DNA of 59,329 nucleotides, from assembly GCA_019752115.1 (NCBI GenBank), contig JAIEMN010000033.1:1-59329 (forward strand), given 5' to 3'. Positions 20,274 through 29,118 of this stretch are shown here, piece after piece; position 1 is the stretch's first letter, and each line of letters begins with the position of its first letter. A program made the position numbers and the translations under genes. Source of the stretch: Gemmatimonadaceae bacterium. Its GTDB lineage: Bacteria > Gemmatimonadota > Gemmatimonadetes > Gemmatimonadales > Gemmatimonadaceae. The notes beneath the pieces were generated by a model. That model was not told the origin of the DNA and ran no database searches. It worked only from the letters and a program-made list of their open reading frames with translations.

Positions 20274-21212
20274 ATGTCCGAACCGGCCCCAGCGCGCACG
20301 CCCACGCTCTCGCATCGCCTCGAATACTGGGGGACCCGGGCCGCCGTCTTCGGCCTGCGCCTGCTCGGGTGGCGCACCGCCAGCGCGATTGGTGGCCGCA
20401 TAGCCCGCTTAGCCTACAAGCCGCTGGGAATTCGGGCCGGCGTGGTCGAACGGCAGATCGCCGCCGCCTTCCCCGATCGGACACCGGCCGAGGTCCTGGC
20501 GCTTGCCGCCGCGTCCTACGACAGTCTCGGGCGCACCTCGATCGAGACGGCCATCATGCCCGGCACCTCGCGGGACGAGATCCTCGCGCGCACCGAGCGG
20601 GTGGAAGGATGGGAGCACATCGAGCGCGGTCTCGCCCAGGGCAAGGGGCTCATTGCCGTGACCGGACATCTGGGGAACTGGGAGTACGGCGGTGCCTACT
20701 TCGCCGCCCGCGGGGTCCCCACCGATGTCGTCGCGCGGGGCATGGCCAACCCGATCTTCGAAGCGTACGTGACGCGGACGCGTGAAGAGATCGGCATGTC
20801 CGTGATTCACGACAAGGACGCCGTCAAGCGCACGCCGCGCGCGCTGCGCGACAATCACATGGTCGCCTTCGTGAGCGATCATGACGCACTGGGACTGGCC
20901 AGTACGTTTGTGCCCTTCTTCGGCCGGCCGGCCAAAACCCCGCGCGGACCAGCGGTCTTTGCGCTGCGCTTCGGCGCGCCGGTGGTGTTCATTGCGATTC
21001 CGCGCCTCCCGAGCGGGCGCTACGCGGTGATCGTGGAACCGGTGGAGGTGGAACCCACCGGTGATCGCGAAGCGGATGTGGATGCCATCGTCCTGCGGTT
21101 CACGCAGATGCTCGAGGACATGGTGCGACGCTTCCCGGCCCAGTACTTCTGGCAGCATCGGCGCTGGCGGCGGCAACCGCCCGATACGCCGCCTCACCTG
21201 CGCGAGCCCTGA
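20274..21212 (+). CDS. Lipid A-type acyltransferase, LpxL/HtrB family
   Basis: 312 residues from ATG 20274 (MSEPAPARTP). The catalytic motif is TGHLGNWEYGG (H-x4-E, ~125-135), followed by MANPIFEAYVTRTREEIG, AFVSDHDALGL and FFGRPAKTPRGPAVFALRFG, all characteristic of LpxL/LpxM acyltransferases that add secondary acyl chains to lipid A at the inner membrane. An N-terminal hydrophobic stretch (~22-35) anchors the protein. Followed after 5 bp by mtgA on the same strand: an envelope-building pair. Confidence 0.88.
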   Translation: MSEPAPARTPTLSHRLEYWGTRAAVFGLRLLGWRTASAIGGRIARLAYKPLGIRAGVVERQIAAAFPDRTPAEVLALAAASYDSLGRTSIETAIMPGTSRDEILARTERVEGWEHIERGLAQGKGLIAVTGHLGNWEYGGAYFAARGVPTDVVARGMANPIFEAYVTRTREEIGMSVIHDKDAVKRTPRALRDNHMVAFVSDHDALGLASTFVPFFGRPAKTPRGPAVFALRFGAPVVFIAIPRLPSGRYAVIVEPVEVEPTGDREADVDAIVLRFTQMLEDMVRRFPAQYFWQHRRWRRQPPDTPPHLREP

Positions 21213-21217
21213 TCGGC

Positions 21218-22009
21218 ATGGCCAAGAAATCGTGTTGGCGCCGCTGGTGGCCCAAGGCGCGGTGGAAGCGCATCCTGGTCGGCGGCCTGCTGCTCGCGCT
21301 GCTGCCGGTGCCGTGCATTCTGGTCGTCGCCGTCGTGCAGCCGCCGGTGACGTCGGTGCTGTTGCAGCGCGTCGGCCAGCGCCTGGTCAACGGCGATCGC
21401 CCCATCTGGCCCGATCATGAGACCGTCTCCCGGGCCGGCCTGTCGCCGAATCTGCGGCGCGCGGTCCTCGCCTCAGAAGACGACCGCTTCTACCTGCACC
21501 ACGGCATCGACTTCGTGGAGATGCAGAACGCGCTCGAGCGGCGAAAGCGCGGCGGCAAGCTGCGCGGGGCAAGCACGCTGACGCAGCAGGTGGCCAAGAA
21601 CCTGTTCCTCTGGAACGGCCGCTCCTTCGTGCGCAAAGGCCTCGAGGCGTATCTCGCGGTGTGGCTCGAGATCCTGCTCTCCAAGGAGCGGATTCTCGAT
21701 CTCTACCTCAATCTCGCCGAGTGGGGGCCGAACCAGTTCGGCGCCGAGTCGGCGGCGCGCTATCACTTCAAGAAGAGCGCCTTCGCCCTCTCGCGCGACG
21801 AAGCCGCGCGCCTCGCGGCCATTTTGCCGGCCCCGCGGCGCTGGTCCCCGCGCGGCAGCATCGCCTCGCGCCGCGCCGCCATCATTCAGCAGCGCATGGC
21901 GTACGCCGCGCCCAAGAGCGAGGGGGCCTTCAGCTCCCTCCCCTCGCTCGACGATCTCAAGCAGATCAGCGATCTCGTCACGTCGCCCAGCACGCCGCGC
22001 AAGAAGTAG
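21218..22009 (+). CDS. mtgA: Monofunctional peptidoglycan glycosyltransferase
   Basis: 263 residues. One N-terminal transmembrane helix (~20-43), then a GT51 domain: the catalytic Glu in LASEDDRFYLHHGID (~85-99), GASTLTQQVAKNLFLWNGRS (~117-136), the second Glu region LAVWLEILLSKERILDLYLN and NLAEWGPNQFGAESAARYHF. No transpeptidase domain, hence MtgA-type. Polymerises lipid II into glycan strands on the periplasmic face. Five bases after the LpxL-like gene. Confidence 0.93.
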   Translation: MAKKSCWRRWWPKARWKRILVGGLLLALLPVPCILVVAVVQPPVTSVLLQRVGQRLVNGDRPIWPDHETVSRAGLSPNLRRAVLASEDDRFYLHHGIDFVEMQNALERRKRGGKLRGASTLTQQVAKNLFLWNGRSFVRKGLEAYLAVWLEILLSKERILDLYLNLAEWGPNQFGAESAARYHFKKSAFALSRDEAARLAAILPAPRRWSPRGSIASRRAAIIQQRMAYAAPKSEGAFSSLPSLDDLKQISDLVTSPSTPRKK

Positions 22010-22036
22010 GCGGCCGCGCGGCGCTCAACGCGGCCG

Positions 22037-22816
22037 TCAGGTGCCGATGACGAGTCCGCCATCCACCGTGAGGGTGGCGCCGTTGATGAACGCCGCCTGC
22101 GCCGACGCGAGGAAGCAATACGCGTTCGCCACATCCTCGGGCGATCCCAGTCGCCCGAGCGGCGTGTGCCCGGCCATCCCCTCAAGAACCGGCGCCGGCA
22201 TCTTCGCCGTCATCTCGGTGGCGATGAAGCCGGGCGCGATCGCGTTCACGGTGATGCCCCGCTTGCCCAGCTCGCGCGCCCACACCTGCGTCATGCCGAT
22301 CACGCCGGCCTTGGTCGCGACGTAATTCGTCTGCCCGAAGTTGCCGTTCATCGCCACGACACTCGACGCATTGATGATGCGCCCGCGCCCCTTCGCGAGC
22401 AGATGCGGCACGACCGCCTGAGTGCAGGTGAACACGCCCTTGAGGTTCACCGCGATCACCGCATCGAAGTCGGCCTCACTCATGCCGCCGGTGACCGCGC
22501 CGTCCTTCACCTTGACCAGCTGCGCATCGCGCGTAATACCGGCGTTGTTGATCAGGATGTCGATCCCACCGAAGGTGGCAATCGTGGCCGCGACCGCGGC
22601 GTCCACACTCGCGCGGTCGGTCACATCGGTTTGGACGAAGGCCACCGTCAGCCCCTCCGCGGTCAGCGCTGCCTGAGCCGCCGCGCCGGCCTCGGCGACG
22701 CGATCCCAGATGGCCACGCGCGCGCCACTCTGCCCCAGTCGCCGCGCCGTGGCGAGCCCGATTCCGTTCGCGCCGCCGGTGACCACGGCGACCTGTCCGT
22801 CGAATTGGATATGCAT
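22037..22816 (-). CDS. SDR-family oxidoreductase (FabG/PhaB-like 3-oxoacyl reductase)
   Basis: 259 residues from ATG 22816 (MHIQFDGQVAVVTGG); a start seven codons upstream is possible. Rossmann TGGANGIG (~13-20), NNAG (~95), catalytic Ser in NASSVV, Tyr-x3-Lys in YVATK (~160) and PGFIATEMT. The active-site order fits NAD(P)H-dependent 3-oxoacyl-ACP or acetoacetyl-CoA reductases. Convergent with mtgA; a GC hairpin (arms 22011-22018 and 22029-22036) lies between the stops. Confidence 0.88.
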   Translation of the reverse strand: MHIQFDGQVAVVTGGANGIGLATARRLGQSGARVAIWDRVAEAGAAAQAALTAEGLTVAFVQTDVTDRASVDAAVAATIATFGGIDILINNAGITRDAQLVKVKDGAVTGGMSEADFDAVIAVNLKGVFTCTQAVVPHLLAKGRGRIINASSVVAMNGNFGQTNYVATKAGVIGMTQVWARELGKRGITVNAIAPGFIATEMTAKMPAPVLEGMAGHTPLGRLGSPEDVANAYCFLASAQAAFINGATLTVDGGLVIGT

Positions 22817-23017
22817 GAGGCCAGAGTAGCGTGCCAATAGATTGGCTGCCAGCGGCGATCCCCCGGCACGCGTCCCACGCCGGAACGTGACGCACGACCG
22901 GCCCCGGCGGCACGCGCCCTACACCTCACGAGTCACCCCGGTTAACCTCCTCGCACATCCGGTCCGCCGCGGCTTCGCGGCGACGACCGGCCTTGCGTCG
23001 ACACGTCCAGTCCATCC

Positions 23018-24109
23018 ATGCGCGTTTCCATTCTGCCGCGGGCGTTCGCGCTCGCCGCTGTTGTTGCCCTCGCCGCCACGCCGGTGCTGGCGCAGTCGTC
23101 GGATTCGGTCAAGCCGGCCCCCACCGCCGCGAAGAAGAAGGCGGTGAAGAAAGCGGCCGTCAGGAAGGCGCCGACGAAGAAGAAGGCCACCGCCAAGCAG
23201 GATTCGACGGCGCCGCGGAAGGCGACGGGCGGCAGCCTGGGCCCCTCGTCAGGGGATCGGCACCTTTCCTTCCGTGATCAGGGGAGCGACCTCGACTCGC
23301 TCTGGCCCCCCAAGATGCCGGCGCCACTGCCGGGCTCGCTACTGCCGGCGAAGCGGATCGTCGCCTTCTATGGCAACCCGCTCTCCAAGCGCATGGGCAT
23401 TCTGGGCGAGTTCGAACCGGACGAGATGCTCCAAAAGCTCGATGCGGAGGTCGCCGCGTGGAACCGGGCCGATCCAAGCCACCCCGTCCAGCCGGCGCTG
23501 CACCTTATCTCGGTGGTCGCGCAGGGTGACCCGGGCCGCGACGGAAAGTACCGCCTGCGCATGGACAGCGCGCTGATCGAGAAGGTCTACGGCTGGGCGC
23601 AGAAGCGGAAAGCGCTCCTCTTTGTGGACGTGCAGGTCGGCCACAGCACGCTGCAGCAGGAGCTCCCATGGCTCGAGCGCTTCCTGAAGCGCCCCGACGT
23701 GCACCTCGGGATCGACCCCGAGTTCTCCATGAAGGATGGCAACAAGCCGGGCAAGAAGATCGGCACCTACGACGCGGCGGACATCAACTACGCGTCGCGC
23801 TTCCTGCAGGAGCTCGTGGACAAGTACAAGCTGCCGCCCAAAGTACTGATCGTACATCGCTTTACGCGAAAGGGCGTCACCAACTACGACAACATCAAGC
23901 TGGATCCGCGCGTCCAGATCGTCATGGACATGGACGGGTTTGGCGCCCCGTGGCTCAAGCGCGATTCCTACTACAGCTACATCAAGAAGGAGCCGGTGCA
24001 GTTCACCGGCTGGAAACAGTTCTCGAAGCTGAAGAACGACAATCCGCCCACGAGCCGCGAGGCGATCTTGCGGCTCTGGCCGACGCCGCTGTACATCCAA
24101 GTGCAGTAG
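23018..24109 (+). CDS. Secreted protein with Lys-rich linker and probable TIM-barrel domain, unknown function
   Basis: 363 residues. Signal peptide (ILPRAFALAAVVALAATPVLAQ), then a Lys/Ala-rich linker (~30-70), then a ~280-residue globular domain. The alternation of short hydrophobic strands (RIVAFYGNP, ALHLISVVA, ALLFVDVQVG, VHLGIDPEF, KVLIVHRFT, VQIVMDMDGFG) and helices suggests a TIM barrel with acidic residues at strand ends, as in glycoside hydrolases, but no family could be named. It precedes the GMC oxidoreductase operon by 46 bp on the same strand and may belong to it. Upstream 22817-23017 holds no gene. Confidence 0.7.
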   Translation: MRVSILPRAFALAAVVALAATPVLAQSSDSVKPAPTAAKKKAVKKAAVRKAPTKKKATAKQDSTAPRKATGGSLGPSSGDRHLSFRDQGSDLDSLWPPKMPAPLPGSLLPAKRIVAFYGNPLSKRMGILGEFEPDEMLQKLDAEVAAWNRADPSHPVQPALHLISVVAQGDPGRDGKYRLRMDSALIEKVYGWAQKRKALLFVDVQVGHSTLQQELPWLERFLKRPDVHLGIDPEFSMKDGNKPGKKIGTYDAADINYASRFLQELVDKYKLPPKVLIVHRFTRKGVTNYDNIKLDPRVQIVMDMDGFGAPWLKRDSYYSYIKKEPVQFTGWKQFSKLKNDNPPTSREAILRLWPTPLYIQVQ

Positions 24110-24154
24110 CCCCGGCCGACGTCGTGCCGGGGCGTCTCCCCTGCCCCGGCCGCG

Positions 24155-24727
24155 ATGGAACGTCGTGACTTTCTGAGGGCTGCTGCTGCGGCGGCGGCCC
24201 TCTCGCTTGTCCCCCACGAAGCCGAGGCGCAGGCCGCCCGCGCGTGGGCGACCCTTGCCGCTCCGGCATCCCCCGACCTCCCGGTGGCGCCCCTCAGCGA
24301 GGCCCATCGCGCGATCATTCGCACCGTCGCCGACGCCATCATTCCGCGCACCGACTCCCCGGGCGCGAATGATGTGAATGTCCTCGGCTGGATCGAGGTC
24401 ATCGCGCAGGACTACTACACGGACGCCGAGCGCACCGCACTGACGACGGGGCTCGACGCCATGGACGCGCTGAGCCGACAGCTCACGCAGCAACCGTTGG
24501 CCGGTCTCGCCGGAGCGCCGCTGGCGCAGGTCATGGACGCGCTGGACGCGCCGACCGATCGCACGACACCGGCGGCGCGCGGCTACAGCCGGCTCAAGGG
24601 GCTCGTCATTCACGGCTACTTCACCAGCGAGCGCGTGCAGAAGGACGTGCTCAAGACACAGATCATGCCCGGGCGCTTCAACGGCGCCGCCGACATGCCG
24701 ACCAAGGGAGCTGGCCGCGATGAGTGA
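24155..24727 (+). CDS. Gluconate 2-dehydrogenase subunit 3-like protein, Tat-exported
   Basis: 190 residues. The N-terminus MERRDFLRAAAAAAALSLVP is a twin-arginine signal. The mature part (EAHRAIIRTVADAIIPRTDS, SPGANDVNVLGWIE, DYYTDAERTALTTGL, RLKGLVIHGYFTS) matches the small subunit (gluconate 2-dehydrogenase subunit 3 family) that accompanies periplasmic GMC flavoprotein dehydrogenases and guides their Tat export. The stop overlaps the start of the GMC gene by 8 bp, strong evidence that the two form a complex. Confidence 0.87.
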   Translation: MERRDFLRAAAAAAALSLVPHEAEAQAARAWATLAAPASPDLPVAPLSEAHRAIIRTVADAIIPRTDSPGANDVNVLGWIEVIAQDYYTDAERTALTTGLDAMDALSRQLTQQPLAGLAGAPLAQVMDALDAPTDRTTPAARGYSRLKGLVIHGYFTSERVQKDVLKTQIMPGRFNGAADMPTKGAGRDE

Positions 24728-26459
24728 CCTCACCTCCACCCTCCTCTCCCTCGGCACCCGGCAGCCGCGCGAACGGCGCGTCTTCGACGCGATCGTGGTG
24801 GGGTCCGGCATCAGCGGCGGCTGGGCAGCCAAGGAGCTCACCGAGCGCGGCCTCGAAACGGTCGTCCTCGAGGCCGGTGGCCCGATCGACTTCGGGGGCA
24901 AGGACTTCACCGAGCATGTGCAGTCGTACGAGCTCAAGTACCGCGGCTGGGGTGATCGCAACACGATCGCCAAGACGCAGCCCATCCAGGGGCAGTGCTA
25001 CGCCTGCGACGAAGCCGGCCACAAGTTCTTCGTGAACGATTTCGAGAATCCGTACACGACGCCCGATAACGCCCCCTTCAAGTGGTTCCGTGGCCGGCAG
25101 GTCGGCGGACGCTCCATCATGTGGGGGCGCCAGGTCTATCGCTGGAGCGATCTCGACTTCGAGGCGAACGCGAAGGACGGGCACGGCACCGACTGGCCCA
25201 TCCGCTACAAGGACATCGCGCCGTGGTATTCGCACGTCGAACGCTTCATCGGCATCACGGGCGCCAAGGAAGGGCTGTCGCAGCTTCCCGACGGCGAGTT
25301 CCTGCCCGCCATGCAGATGACGGTCGTGGAGCGCGCCGCGCGGGAAAATATTCTCAAGAAGTTCGGTGGCGAGCGCGTGCTCACGATCGGACGCGCGGCG
25401 GTGCTCACGCAGAATCACAATGGCCGCGCCGCCTGCCACTACTGCGGCCCCTGTGAACGCGGCTGCGTCACGCATTCGTACTTCAACTCCATCGGCAGCA
25501 CGCTCCCCGCGGCCAAGAAGACGGGTCGGCTCACGCTGCGCCCGCACAGCGTGGTGACGGAAGTGCTCTTCGACGCCAAGCGCGGTCGCGCCCGCGGGGT
25601 ACGGGTCATCGATGCGGTGACGATGCAGGAGCACATCTTCGAAGCCAAGGTGGTGTTCCTGTGCGCGTCGGCCATCGAGAGTGTGCGCCTGCTCCTCAAT
25701 TCCAAGAGCACGCGTTTCCCCGACGGCTTTGCCAACTCGAGCGGCACGCTGGGCAAGTACGTCATGGACCATCACTACGGCTCGGGCGCCGGTGGCACCT
25801 TCCCCGGCTTTCTCGACAAGCGCACCGAAGGGCGTCGCCCGAATGGCATCTACGTGGCGCGCTTCCGCAACGTGACGAGTGCGTCTAAGGATTTCGTGCG
25901 GGGCTACGGCATGCAGGGCGGCTCGAGCCGCGGCGGCTGGGGTCGCGGGAGCGGGATGCGCGGCTATGGCGCGGCGTTCAAGCAGAGCCTCATCGACGAC
26001 CTTGGGCCGTGGGGGCTCAGTGTGGGCGGTTGGGGCGAGACGCTCCCCTACGAAGACAACACCATCACCCTCGATCCCACGGTGAAGGACAAGTGGGGCG
26101 TGCCGGCGGCGCGCATCAACGTGACGTGGCGCGAGAATGAGATCGCGATGAACAAGGACATCATCGCGAGCGGTGTGGAGCTCATGGAAGCGGCGGGGTG
26201 CACCGATGTCCGGCCGAGCCGCACAATGCATCCGCCGGGACATTGCATTCATGAGATGGGCGGCGCCCGCATGGCGAAGACGGCGAAGGAGGGCGTCCTC
26301 AACGGCTGGAACCAGAGCTGGGATGTGCCCAATCTGTTCATCACCGACGGGTCGGCCATGGCATCGACTGCCTGCCAGAACCCGTCGATCACCTACATGG
26401 CCCTCACCGCGCGCGCGGCCGCGCACGCGGTGGCCGAACTCAAGCGGCGGAGCCTCTGA
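24720..26459 (+). CDS. GMC-family FAD-dependent oxidoreductase (sugar dehydrogenase-like)
   Basis: 579 residues. FAD-binding VVGSGISGGWAAKELTERGL with Glu in VVLEAGG (~25-58), GMC signature WFRGRQVGGRSIMWGRQVYR (~122-141), a Cys-rich stretch ACHYCGPCERGCVTHSYFNS (~239-258) and C-terminal HPPGHCIHEMGGARM plus the Asn-Pro pair in ACQNPSITYMALT, all as in gluconate or fructose dehydrogenase large subunits. It has no signal peptide of its own, so export would piggy-back on the Tat-tagged small subunit. Substrate is probably a sugar or polyol. The Cys cluster could bind a metal centre; this is not established. Confidence 0.9.
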   Translation: MSDLTSTLLSLGTRQPRERRVFDAIVVGSGISGGWAAKELTERGLETVVLEAGGPIDFGGKDFTEHVQSYELKYRGWGDRNTIAKTQPIQGQCYACDEAGHKFFVNDFENPYTTPDNAPFKWFRGRQVGGRSIMWGRQVYRWSDLDFEANAKDGHGTDWPIRYKDIAPWYSHVERFIGITGAKEGLSQLPDGEFLPAMQMTVVERAARENILKKFGGERVLTIGRAAVLTQNHNGRAACHYCGPCERGCVTHSYFNSIGSTLPAAKKTGRLTLRPHSVVTEVLFDAKRGRARGVRVIDAVTMQEHIFEAKVVFLCASAIESVRLLLNSKSTRFPDGFANSSGTLGKYVMDHHYGSGAGGTFPGFLDKRTEGRRPNGIYVARFRNVTSASKDFVRGYGMQGGSSRGGWGRGSGMRGYGAAFKQSLIDDLGPWGLSVGGWGETLPYEDNTITLDPTVKDKWGVPAARINVTWRENEIAMNKDIIASGVELMEAAGCTDVRPSRTMHPPGHCIHEMGGARMAKTAKEGVLNGWNQSWDVPNLFITDGSAMASTACQNPSITYMALTARAAAHAVAELKRRSL

Positions 26460-27331
26460 TGATCACGCGACGCAATGCCCTGTCGTCGGTGGGCGCGGCG
26501 GCGGCCGCCACCGTGGCGGCCACGGCGCTCACCCCGCTGGCGGCAGCCGCCGACGCGATGGCGCCGCTCCCGCGTGGCCGGCTGCGCCAGAGCGTGGCGC
26601 GCTGGTGCTACAGCAGCACCAAGATCCACGACCTGTGCGCCGCGGCCAAGAGCATGGGCCTCGTGGGCGTGGACCTGCTGGGCCCTGAAGAATGGGAGGT
26701 CCCAAAGCAGTACGGTCTGCTGTGCACCATGGGCAACAGTTGGGGCACCATTCCGGTGGGCTTCAATCGGCTCAACCAGCATGACAAGCTCGTGGCCGAT
26801 GGGGAGGCGTACATCCCCAAGGCCGCCGCGGCGGGCGTGAAGAAGATCGTGATCTTCAGCGGCAACAAGGGTGGGATGAGCGATGGCGAAGGCATCGCCA
26901 ATTGCATTACCGGCATCAAGCGGCTCATGCCGACCGCCGAGAAGTACGGCGTGGTGCTCTGTATGGAGATGCTGAACAGCAAGGTCGATCACAAGGACTA
27001 TCACGCCGATCACACCGCGTGGGCCGTGGAGGTGGCGAAAGGGGTGAACAGCCCGAGTTTCCGCCTGCTCTACGACATCTACCACATGCAGGTCATGGAA
27101 GGGGATGTCATCGCGACGATCAAGGCGAACCTGCCGTGGATCGCGCACTTCCACACGGCGGGCGTGCCGGGGCGCAACGAGATCGACGGGGGCCAGGAGC
27201 TCAACTATCGCGGCATTGCCGAAGCGATTGCGGCGATGCCGTACGATGGCGTCTTCGCGCATGAGTTCATTCCCAAGGGGCGCGACGGCATCCAGTCGCT
27301 GCGCGACGCCGTCGCCACCTGTCTGGTGTGA
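26459..27331 (+). CDS. Tat-exported TIM-barrel protein, hydroxypyruvate-isomerase/xylose-isomerase-like
   Basis: 290 residues. Tat signal (MITRRNALSSVGAAAAATVA) and then an AP-endonuclease-2-type TIM barrel: KKIVIFSGNKGGMSDGEGIA, VVLCMEMLNSKVDHKDYHAD (~175-190), FRLLYDIYHMQVMEGDVIAT (~200), IAHFHTAGVPGRNEID and the final acidic ligand in AHEFIPKG. The Glu, Asp-x-x-His, His and Glu pattern is the metal site of hydroxypyruvate isomerase relatives. Start and GMC stop share one base (TGATG). Probably processes the keto product of the dehydrogenase in the periplasm (inference). Confidence 0.85.
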   Translation: MITRRNALSSVGAAAAATVAATALTPLAAAADAMAPLPRGRLRQSVARWCYSSTKIHDLCAAAKSMGLVGVDLLGPEEWEVPKQYGLLCTMGNSWGTIPVGFNRLNQHDKLVADGEAYIPKAAAAGVKKIVIFSGNKGGMSDGEGIANCITGIKRLMPTAEKYGVVLCMEMLNSKVDHKDYHADHTAWAVEVAKGVNSPSFRLLYDIYHMQVMEGDVIATIKANLPWIAHFHTAGVPGRNEIDGGQELNYRGIAEAIAAMPYDGVFAHEFIPKGRDGIQSLRDAVATCLV

Positions 27332-27666
27332 GCGTCGTCAACGTCACCGAAGTCACCGAGCTCGCCGGGCTGCAGGCGGTGATCCGCACGCTGATCACCG
27401 CCGCCTTCACCGAGCGCCTCCCCGAGGTGACGGTTGACGTGGTGTTCCATCGTGGCTGGAACGGCGGCTGGCGTGCGCGGGCGACCGTGTCGGGGCGGGC
27501 GCCGCTCGACTTTGCGATGGTCCGCACCGCCGACGAGGAGCTGCTCGCGCTCCCCGTTCCCTTCCCCGATGGCTGGCGCCGTCGCGGGGTCGCCGGCAGT
27601 CATGGCCAGCGGTATCGCGCCAATGCCGCCGGGGCGATCGAGCGCTGCGAGCCGGACGCGCGCTAG
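27328..27666 (+). CDS. Hypothetical protein, 112 aa, end of GMC operon
   Basis: Not recognised. It starts with GTG overlapping the previous stop (GTGA), which argues that it is real and translated. A soluble alpha/beta-looking protein (LAGLQAVIRTLITAAFTERL, VTVDVVFHRGWNGGWRARAT, LLALPVPFPDGWRRRG) without signal peptide, transmembrane segment or known motif. Convergent with the outer-membrane-type gene; the stops overlap by 4 bp. Confidence 0.55.
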   Translation: MSVVNVTEVTELAGLQAVIRTLITAAFTERLPEVTVDVVFHRGWNGGWRARATVSGRAPLDFAMVRTADEELLALPVPFPDGWRRRGVAGSHGQRYRANAAGAIERCEPDAR

Positions 27667-28394
27667 AAGGTGCGTCCGATCTCGATCACCAGACCGTCGC
27701 CGCGGGTGCCCGGCAAGTTGCCGAACTTGTAGCCCGCGATGAGCACCGTGCCGTGCCGATGATGGCTCAGCCCCGTCACCAGGTCCGCGAACTCGTGACG
27801 CCCGCTCCACCACTCCGCCAACAGCGTCACGTGATGCAGCCGGTGTCCAGCCGCTCCGGGTAGCGGCGCGAGCGGCTGCTCCACACTGCCTACGAAGTGC
27901 GCCGTCGCCTTGCCGAAGAGCGCCGGCGGTCCATTGCTGATGCCGGCGGTGACGCGGGTGCGTGCGCTGGGCACCCGCACACTGCCATGCGCGTAGCTCC
28001 AGAGGCCCACGCGTTCCCCGCGAAGGGGCAGCACCACCATCTGGCCGGCGCCGATGCGCGGCTCCCAGGCCTCGAGATGCGTGCCGACGCCGGGCACGGG
28101 CTGCGCGGTCTTCCAGCCGAGCCCCACGGCCGAGAAGCGCTTGAGCGGCGTCCCGAGATTGTACGCCGTCACCGCCGCTTCGACCTTCGCGGTCACGCCG
28201 TAGGTCAGAAAGTGCGTTGTCTGCCAGAAGCGTTCCCCACCCCAGTTCCGCGCCTGACTTTCGTGCAGGGCAAACCAGCGTCCGCGCTCGGTCTGGTCAG
28301 TCGACGGGGCGTTGATGATCGTTTGCTGTGCCTGGGCCCGAGCGCCCCCGTGCAGGGTGAGCGCGACGGAGAGGGCGAGGAGCGCCCGCCGCAT
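27663..28394 (-). CDS. Exported protein, probable outer-membrane beta-barrel
   Basis: 243 residues from ATG 28394, which opens a signal peptide (MRRALLALSVALTLHGGARAQ). The mature protein is rich in alternating polar/hydrophobic strands with aromatic residues at their ends (HFLTYGVTAKVEAAVTAYNL, VGLWSYAHGSVRVPSARTRV, HHVTLLAEWWSGRHEF) and ends in Phe (VIEIGRTF), as outer-membrane barrels do. No family could be assigned. Its ATG overlaps the stop of the upstream gene (ATGA). Confidence 0.65.
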   Translation of the reverse strand: MRRALLALSVALTLHGGARAQAQQTIINAPSTDQTERGRWFALHESQARNWGGERFWQTTHFLTYGVTAKVEAAVTAYNLGTPLKRFSAVGLGWKTAQPVPGVGTHLEAWEPRIGAGQMVVLPLRGERVGLWSYAHGSVRVPSARTRVTAGISNGPPALFGKATAHFVGSVEQPLAPLPGAAGHRLHHVTLLAEWWSGRHEFADLVTGLSHHRHGTVLIAGYKFGNLPGTRGDGLVIEIGRTF

Positions 28395-28879
28395 CACGAC
28401 TCCGCGGGGTGCGAAGCGGCCCCCTGCATCGTCAGCACCGCTTCCAGTCCCAGCTGCTGCACGAAGGCGAGCGCCGCCGGCAACGGCACGTGGTGCAACG
28501 CATACGCGCGTCGACGGGTCGTCAGCTCGAGCTGCGCCCAGGTGCCGTCGGTGCGCACGTGGGCCGCGCGCACATCGGTGATCGCGAGGACGCGGTACAG
28601 CGCCACCTGACACCGGCCGTGCAGCAGCTGCAACACCCGACGGGGCGTCACGAGCCAGACATACACCTCATCGGCGTCGGCCCCGCGCACAACCCCGCGC
28701 ACGGTTTCGCCGGCGTGCAGAAGATCGCGCACCGCCAGTTGCTCGTTCGGCAGCAACTCGCCAAATGGGGTATCGACGCTCGTGTCGTCGAGGGCCAACG
28801 TGAACGGGGGACGCGGGCGACGGCGTGGGCCGCGCGCATGCGGCGCCGCCGATTCCAACCACTCCGGCAACAGGATCAT
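28394..28879 (-). CDS. Hypothetical cytoplasmic protein, ~161 aa
   Basis: Start chosen at ATG 28879 (MILLPEWLES), which has a GAGAG ribosome-binding site six bases ahead; an ATG six codons further up is possible. After a basic, Pro/Arg-rich segment (~14-26) comes a ~110-residue beta-rich domain (GVVRGADADEVYVWLVTPRR, VALYRVLAITDVRAAHVRTD, WAQLELTTRRRAYALHHVPL), whose pattern of strands plus a last helix (ALAFVQQLGLEAVL) recalls PH-like domains. Translationally coupled to the exported protein downstream. Confidence 0.55.
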   Translation of the reverse strand: MILLPEWLESAAPHARGPRRRPRPPFTLALDDTSVDTPFGELLPNEQLAVRDLLHAGETVRGVVRGADADEVYVWLVTPRRVLQLLHGRCQVALYRVLAITDVRAAHVRTDGTWAQLELTTRRRAYALHHVPLPAALAFVQQLGLEAVLTMQGAASHPAES

Positions 28880-29118
28880 CGGTGACTCTCTCGGCATGGC
28901 CGTGGATCACCGGGGACCGGGCGGTCGATCGGGGAAACCACGGCACGTGAGTGCGGTGGTCTCGCCGCCTGTCGTTGCCGACAGTGTCTGCGACCGGGAC
29001 ACCCGAAGGCATCCGTTCTGACGATCGCAAACCCGCGCAGCTGAGCCGCAGCGGTGGCTACTCCCCTACCAATACGGGATGAAAGTAATCCCCAATGCGC
29101 CAACGGCAACGGGTACAT
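28880..29118. other. Intergenic region without recognisable gene
   Basis: Divergent spacer ahead of the BlaI/BlaR1 promoter. No ORF with credible codon use or signal and no repeat was found. Any promoter of the minus-strand pair must lie here, but no good -35/-10 match was seen. Confidence 0.5.
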
